Source: Acidobacteriota bacterium
Lineage (GTDB): Bacteria > Acidobacteriota > Terriglobia > Acidiferrales > UBA7541
DNA length: 64,000 nucleotides
Direction of reading: 5' to 3'
Assembly (NCBI GenBank): GCA_003224085.1
Contig: QHYK01000060.1
Coordinates: forward strand, 1 to 64,000
Shown here: one piece after another, positions 61,750-64,000 of the stretch
Numbering within the stretch: the first letter of the stretch is position 1
How the letters are laid out: each line of letters opens with the position of its first letter
The notes under the pieces: model-generated
Told to the model about the DNA's origin: nothing
The model's database searches: none
What the model saw: the letters and a program-made list of their open reading frames with translations, nothing else
Made by a program: the position numbers and the translations under genes

Positions 61750-63357
61750 ATGACCACCGCTACCAGCAGCCCGAATCTGGCGCTTACGCCACTTCCCTTC
61801 TCCAACCGCGTCGTGCCGGTCAATACCGCGCCCAAGGACTTCGACGCGGAACGCGGTCTCCCCGAAGGAATCCTGGATTTTCTCGCTCCGCTGCACGCCG
61901 CACTGACGCTGCGGCAAAGAGCGCTGCTGGCGCGGCGCGAAAACACGTTGGCGGAAGCCCACGCAGGAAAAGTTCCTTCTTACTTGCCGCCGTCGGTGGC
62001 GACCATGAGCTCCTGGCGGATCGAGCTCCCGGCGTGGTGCGCCGACCAGCGCAATCAAATGACCGGGCCGGCGGATGACGCGGAGCTTGTTGTGAAAATG
62101 CTCAATTCCGGCGCGCCGGGCGTGATGCTGGACCTGGAAGATTCGACGGCGAACACTTGGGAGCACAATTCACAGGGCATTAAGAACATTTTGGAGGCGC
62201 TGGCGGGGCGGCTGGCTTACTTCGATCGCAAACGCAACAAAACGGTTGGCATTAATCCCAGCACGACCGTAATTTTCACGCGGCCGCGCGGTTTGCACCT
62301 GCACCAGGCAGGCGTGCTGCCGGGCGAACTGTTGCCGGCTTCGCTTTTTGACGTGGCGATGGTCGCATATCAAGTGGACTTCAGCGCGCTGAGGCATCCG
62401 CTGTGCATCTACATCGCGAAATCCGAATCGGCGGACGAGGCGCTGTGGTGGCGCGACCTCTTCCAGATGATTGAGCGCATGAAAGGTTTGCCGAAGGGCA
62501 CGCTCAAGTGCATGGCGCTCGTGGAGTCGCATCCGCTGGCGTTTCAGATGGAAGAATTCGCGTGGAATTTGCGCGACCACATTGTGGGCCTGGACCTGGG
62601 CCGCTGGGACTACATGGCCAGTCTGATTCACTTCCTTCTGGAAAATCCGGAGTGGGTGCTTCCCGACCGCAACACGATTCCCCATAACGTGGCGTTTTTT
62701 CAAAATCTGCGCAACTTGATCCCGGAGATTTGCCACAAGCACGGAATGCTGGCGATTGGCGGAATGACGGCGCTTTATCCGAGCCGCGAAGACCCGGAAC
62801 TGAACGCGCGTGCGCTGAAGGTGCTGGCAGAAGACAAGAAGAACGAAGCGAATTCGCTGATGGATGGCGCCTGGACAGGGCATCCCGACCAGAACGAAAT
62901 CGCGGTGAGCCAGTTCCCTGTTCCGAATCAGTTGCAAGCGCGCCCGGCGGCCGCGAATCCGCATCCGGATTTGCGGCCGCTGCCGACGGGAGTGGGCCAG
63001 CGCACGCTTGCGGGCACGCGCGCGGCGGTGCGGACGGTGACTCGCTATCGCAACGGAGTGTTGAACGGAAAAGGCGCGAGTCTGCTCGATGGCTACATGG
63101 AAGACCTGGCCACGGACCGGATTTACCGCCTGATGATCGCGCAGCGCATGAGGCATTCGCGACAAGTCGAGATCCTCGACGACAACGGTGCCGCCGTGCC
63201 GCACACGCCGGAATTGATTAGCCAGCTTTTCGACGAAGAATTGGACCGCCTGCTGCGGGAAGCGAAGAGCGACGATTCACGCGCGGCGGAAACGCTGCCC
63301 GAGGCGCGACGGATGAGCGAAGAGATGATCCGGCGAGAGGAGTTTGATCCAAGGTAG
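61750..63357 (+). CDS. aceB: Malate synthase
   Basis: It condenses glyoxylate with acetyl-CoA to malate in the glyoxylate shunt. The 535-residue length fits malate synthase A. Key blocks are IFTRPRGLHLHQAGVL (catalytic Arg), MALVESHPLAFQMEEF, GLDLGRWDYMASLIHFL with the metal Asp, AIGGMTALYP and GAWTGHPDQNEIA. ATG 61750 is used because the upstream extension lies over the IclR relic. Isocitrate lyase is not in the window. Confidence 0.93.
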   Translation: MTTATSSPNLALTPLPFSNRVVPVNTAPKDFDAERGLPEGILDFLAPLHAALTLRQRALLARRENTLAEAHAGKVPSYLPPSVATMSSWRIELPAWCADQRNQMTGPADDAELVVKMLNSGAPGVMLDLEDSTANTWEHNSQGIKNILEALAGRLAYFDRKRNKTVGINPSTTVIFTRPRGLHLHQAGVLPGELLPASLFDVAMVAYQVDFSALRHPLCIYIAKSESADEALWWRDLFQMIERMKGLPKGTLKCMALVESHPLAFQMEEFAWNLRDHIVGLDLGRWDYMASLIHFLLENPEWVLPDRNTIPHNVAFFQNLRNLIPEICHKHGMLAIGGMTALYPSREDPELNARALKVLAEDKKNEANSLMDGAWTGHPDQNEIAVSQFPVPNQLQARPAAANPHPDLRPLPTGVGQRTLAGTRAAVRTVTRYRNGVLNGKGASLLDGYMEDLATDRIYRLMIAQRMRHSRQVEILDDNGAAVPHTPELISQLFDEELDRLLREAKSDDSRAAETLPEARRMSEEMIRREEFDPR

Positions 63358-63621
63358 ACAGAAAGTTGCAAATCGATTTCGAGGAGCCTGTTGAAGGAAA
63401 AACCGAGAGCGTGTCATTCCGAGGAGCGAAAGCGACGAGGAATCGCAGTCGACGAACCTAACTGTGGACCACGCGGATTTCGCACTGTACCCGTTAGAAG
63501 GAAAGCGTAGTTTCCGCGTCTTGCCCATGGAACGGCCATAAATGGAAGTCCATCCATGACGAGCCATTCCATTTGATGAGCGAACTCTCCAGCATCGGTT
63601 TTCGCTTCTATTGTAGTAGGG

Positions 63622-64000
63622 TTATCTAACGGCCGGGAGCATTTGACCGTCCGCGTCGATGCGGTCGTGGCGCGATGAGCGCAAATCACCCGGAAGCGCC
63701 GGGTCGGCCGCCGGCAGCGCGAAGCTGACGCTCTTGGCATTCTTCATGACCGCGTCAAAAGCGGCCATGAACGCGTTCATTTCTGGCTGCGTGCCAACGG
63801 TGATGCGCGAATAGGTCGGCCAGGCGGGCCAGATGCGCCCGATGAAAACATTCTTAGCCGCCATCGCGTCGATGACTTCTTTGGCCGGGCGCTTGGTGTC
63901 CACCATGAAAAAGTTCGTCTGCGAAGGCACGTAGGAGTAGCCATTGCGGCTGAGCCAGTCGAACGTTTTCTGGCGGACAGTGCTGTTGATGAGCTTGCGG
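63622..64000 (-). CDS. hisC: Histidinol-phosphate aminotransferase-like protein (5' end outside window)
   Basis: The C-terminal 125 or so residues of a fold type I PLP aminotransferase: KLINSTVRQKTFDWLSRNGY, VPSQTNFFMVD, VFIGRIWPAWPTYSRITVGT and EMNAFMAAFDAVM. SQTNFFMVD and RITVGT...EM are typical of HisC-like enzymes. The PLP lysine lies beyond the edge. A tail of about 30 residues follows. The substrate (histidinol phosphate or another amino acid) is not certain. Confidence 0.75.
   Translation of the reverse strand, partial: RKLINSTVRQKTFDWLSRNGYSYVPSQTNFFMVDTKRPAKEVIDAMAAKNVFIGRIWPAWPTYSRITVGTQPEMNAFMAAFDAVMKNAKSVSFALPAADPALPGDLRSSRHDRIDADGQMLPAVR

Noticed and set aside
1-64000. CRISPR arrays, rRNA genes, prophage modules or integrons
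   Set aside because: No regularly spaced repeats, rRNA stretches, capsid/terminase-like genes or integrase genes were seen.

Overview
The window (64 kb, GC-rich) looks like chromosome of a soil-type member of Acidobacteriota. The pointers are remnants of the acidobacterial duplicated orphan permease (ADOP) family with a PadR regulator, two separate complex I gene sets, an F0 ATP synthase cluster split from F1, and a glyoxylate-shunt gene beside an IclR remnant. No rRNA, CRISPR array or phage block was seen.

Layout. 1-8 kb: a partial NAD(P)-binding epimerase, two frameshifted membrane-protein genes, a DUF393 protein with a GbsR/MarR regulator, a secreted/membrane serine hydrolase, a LytS-type histidine kinase, ribA and thiS. 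8.07-21.4 kb (+): complex I set 1, nuoA-C-D-EF-G-H-J-K-L-M-N, with nuoE and nuoF fused into one gene. 21.4-24.6 kb: an IS21 relic, an ATP-dependent DNA ligase and an outer-membrane barrel protein. 24.67-36.68 kb (-): complex I set 2, nuoA-C-D-H-J-K-L-M-N, without the NADH-oxidising EFG module, running directly into atpZ-atpI-atpB-atpE. The two sets converge tail to tail. Neither holds nuoB or nuoI, so the N2/N6 iron-sulfur subunits must come from elsewhere in the genome. 36.7-43.8 kb: proC, a CocE-type hydrolase, a molybdenum-cofactor group (mogA, moaC, moeA) with a response regulator, and purA.

44.2-46.6 kb (-) is a compact two-gene mobile element in which a DUF4338 (DruA-like) gene overlaps a DDE transposase gene. 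47-52.6 kb carries tag, a GT39-like membrane protein, thioredoxin with a WCRPC site, glycogen synthase with a long charged tail, and an AhpD-like protein. 52.6-58.6 kb is a fragmentary accessory stretch: ADOP permease pieces, a piece of a second LigD-type ligase, small unknown genes, a TlpA protein, PilZ and zinc-ribbon proteins, and an unusual tRNA-Leu(UAG) gene whose conserved 19-56 tertiary pair is swapped from G-C to C-G. 58.8-64 kb: ksgA, a glycerophosphodiester phosphodiesterase, a two-BON-domain protein, an IclR relic, malate synthase and a partial hisC-like aminotransferase.

Together the central 28 kb encodes most of two proton-pumping NADH dehydrogenase-like complexes and the membrane rotor/stator of ATP synthase. 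Set 1 should take NADH. Set 2, lacking EFG, must take electrons from another donor or borrow the set 1 input module. All functional calls rest on reading motifs by eye; no database search was run.
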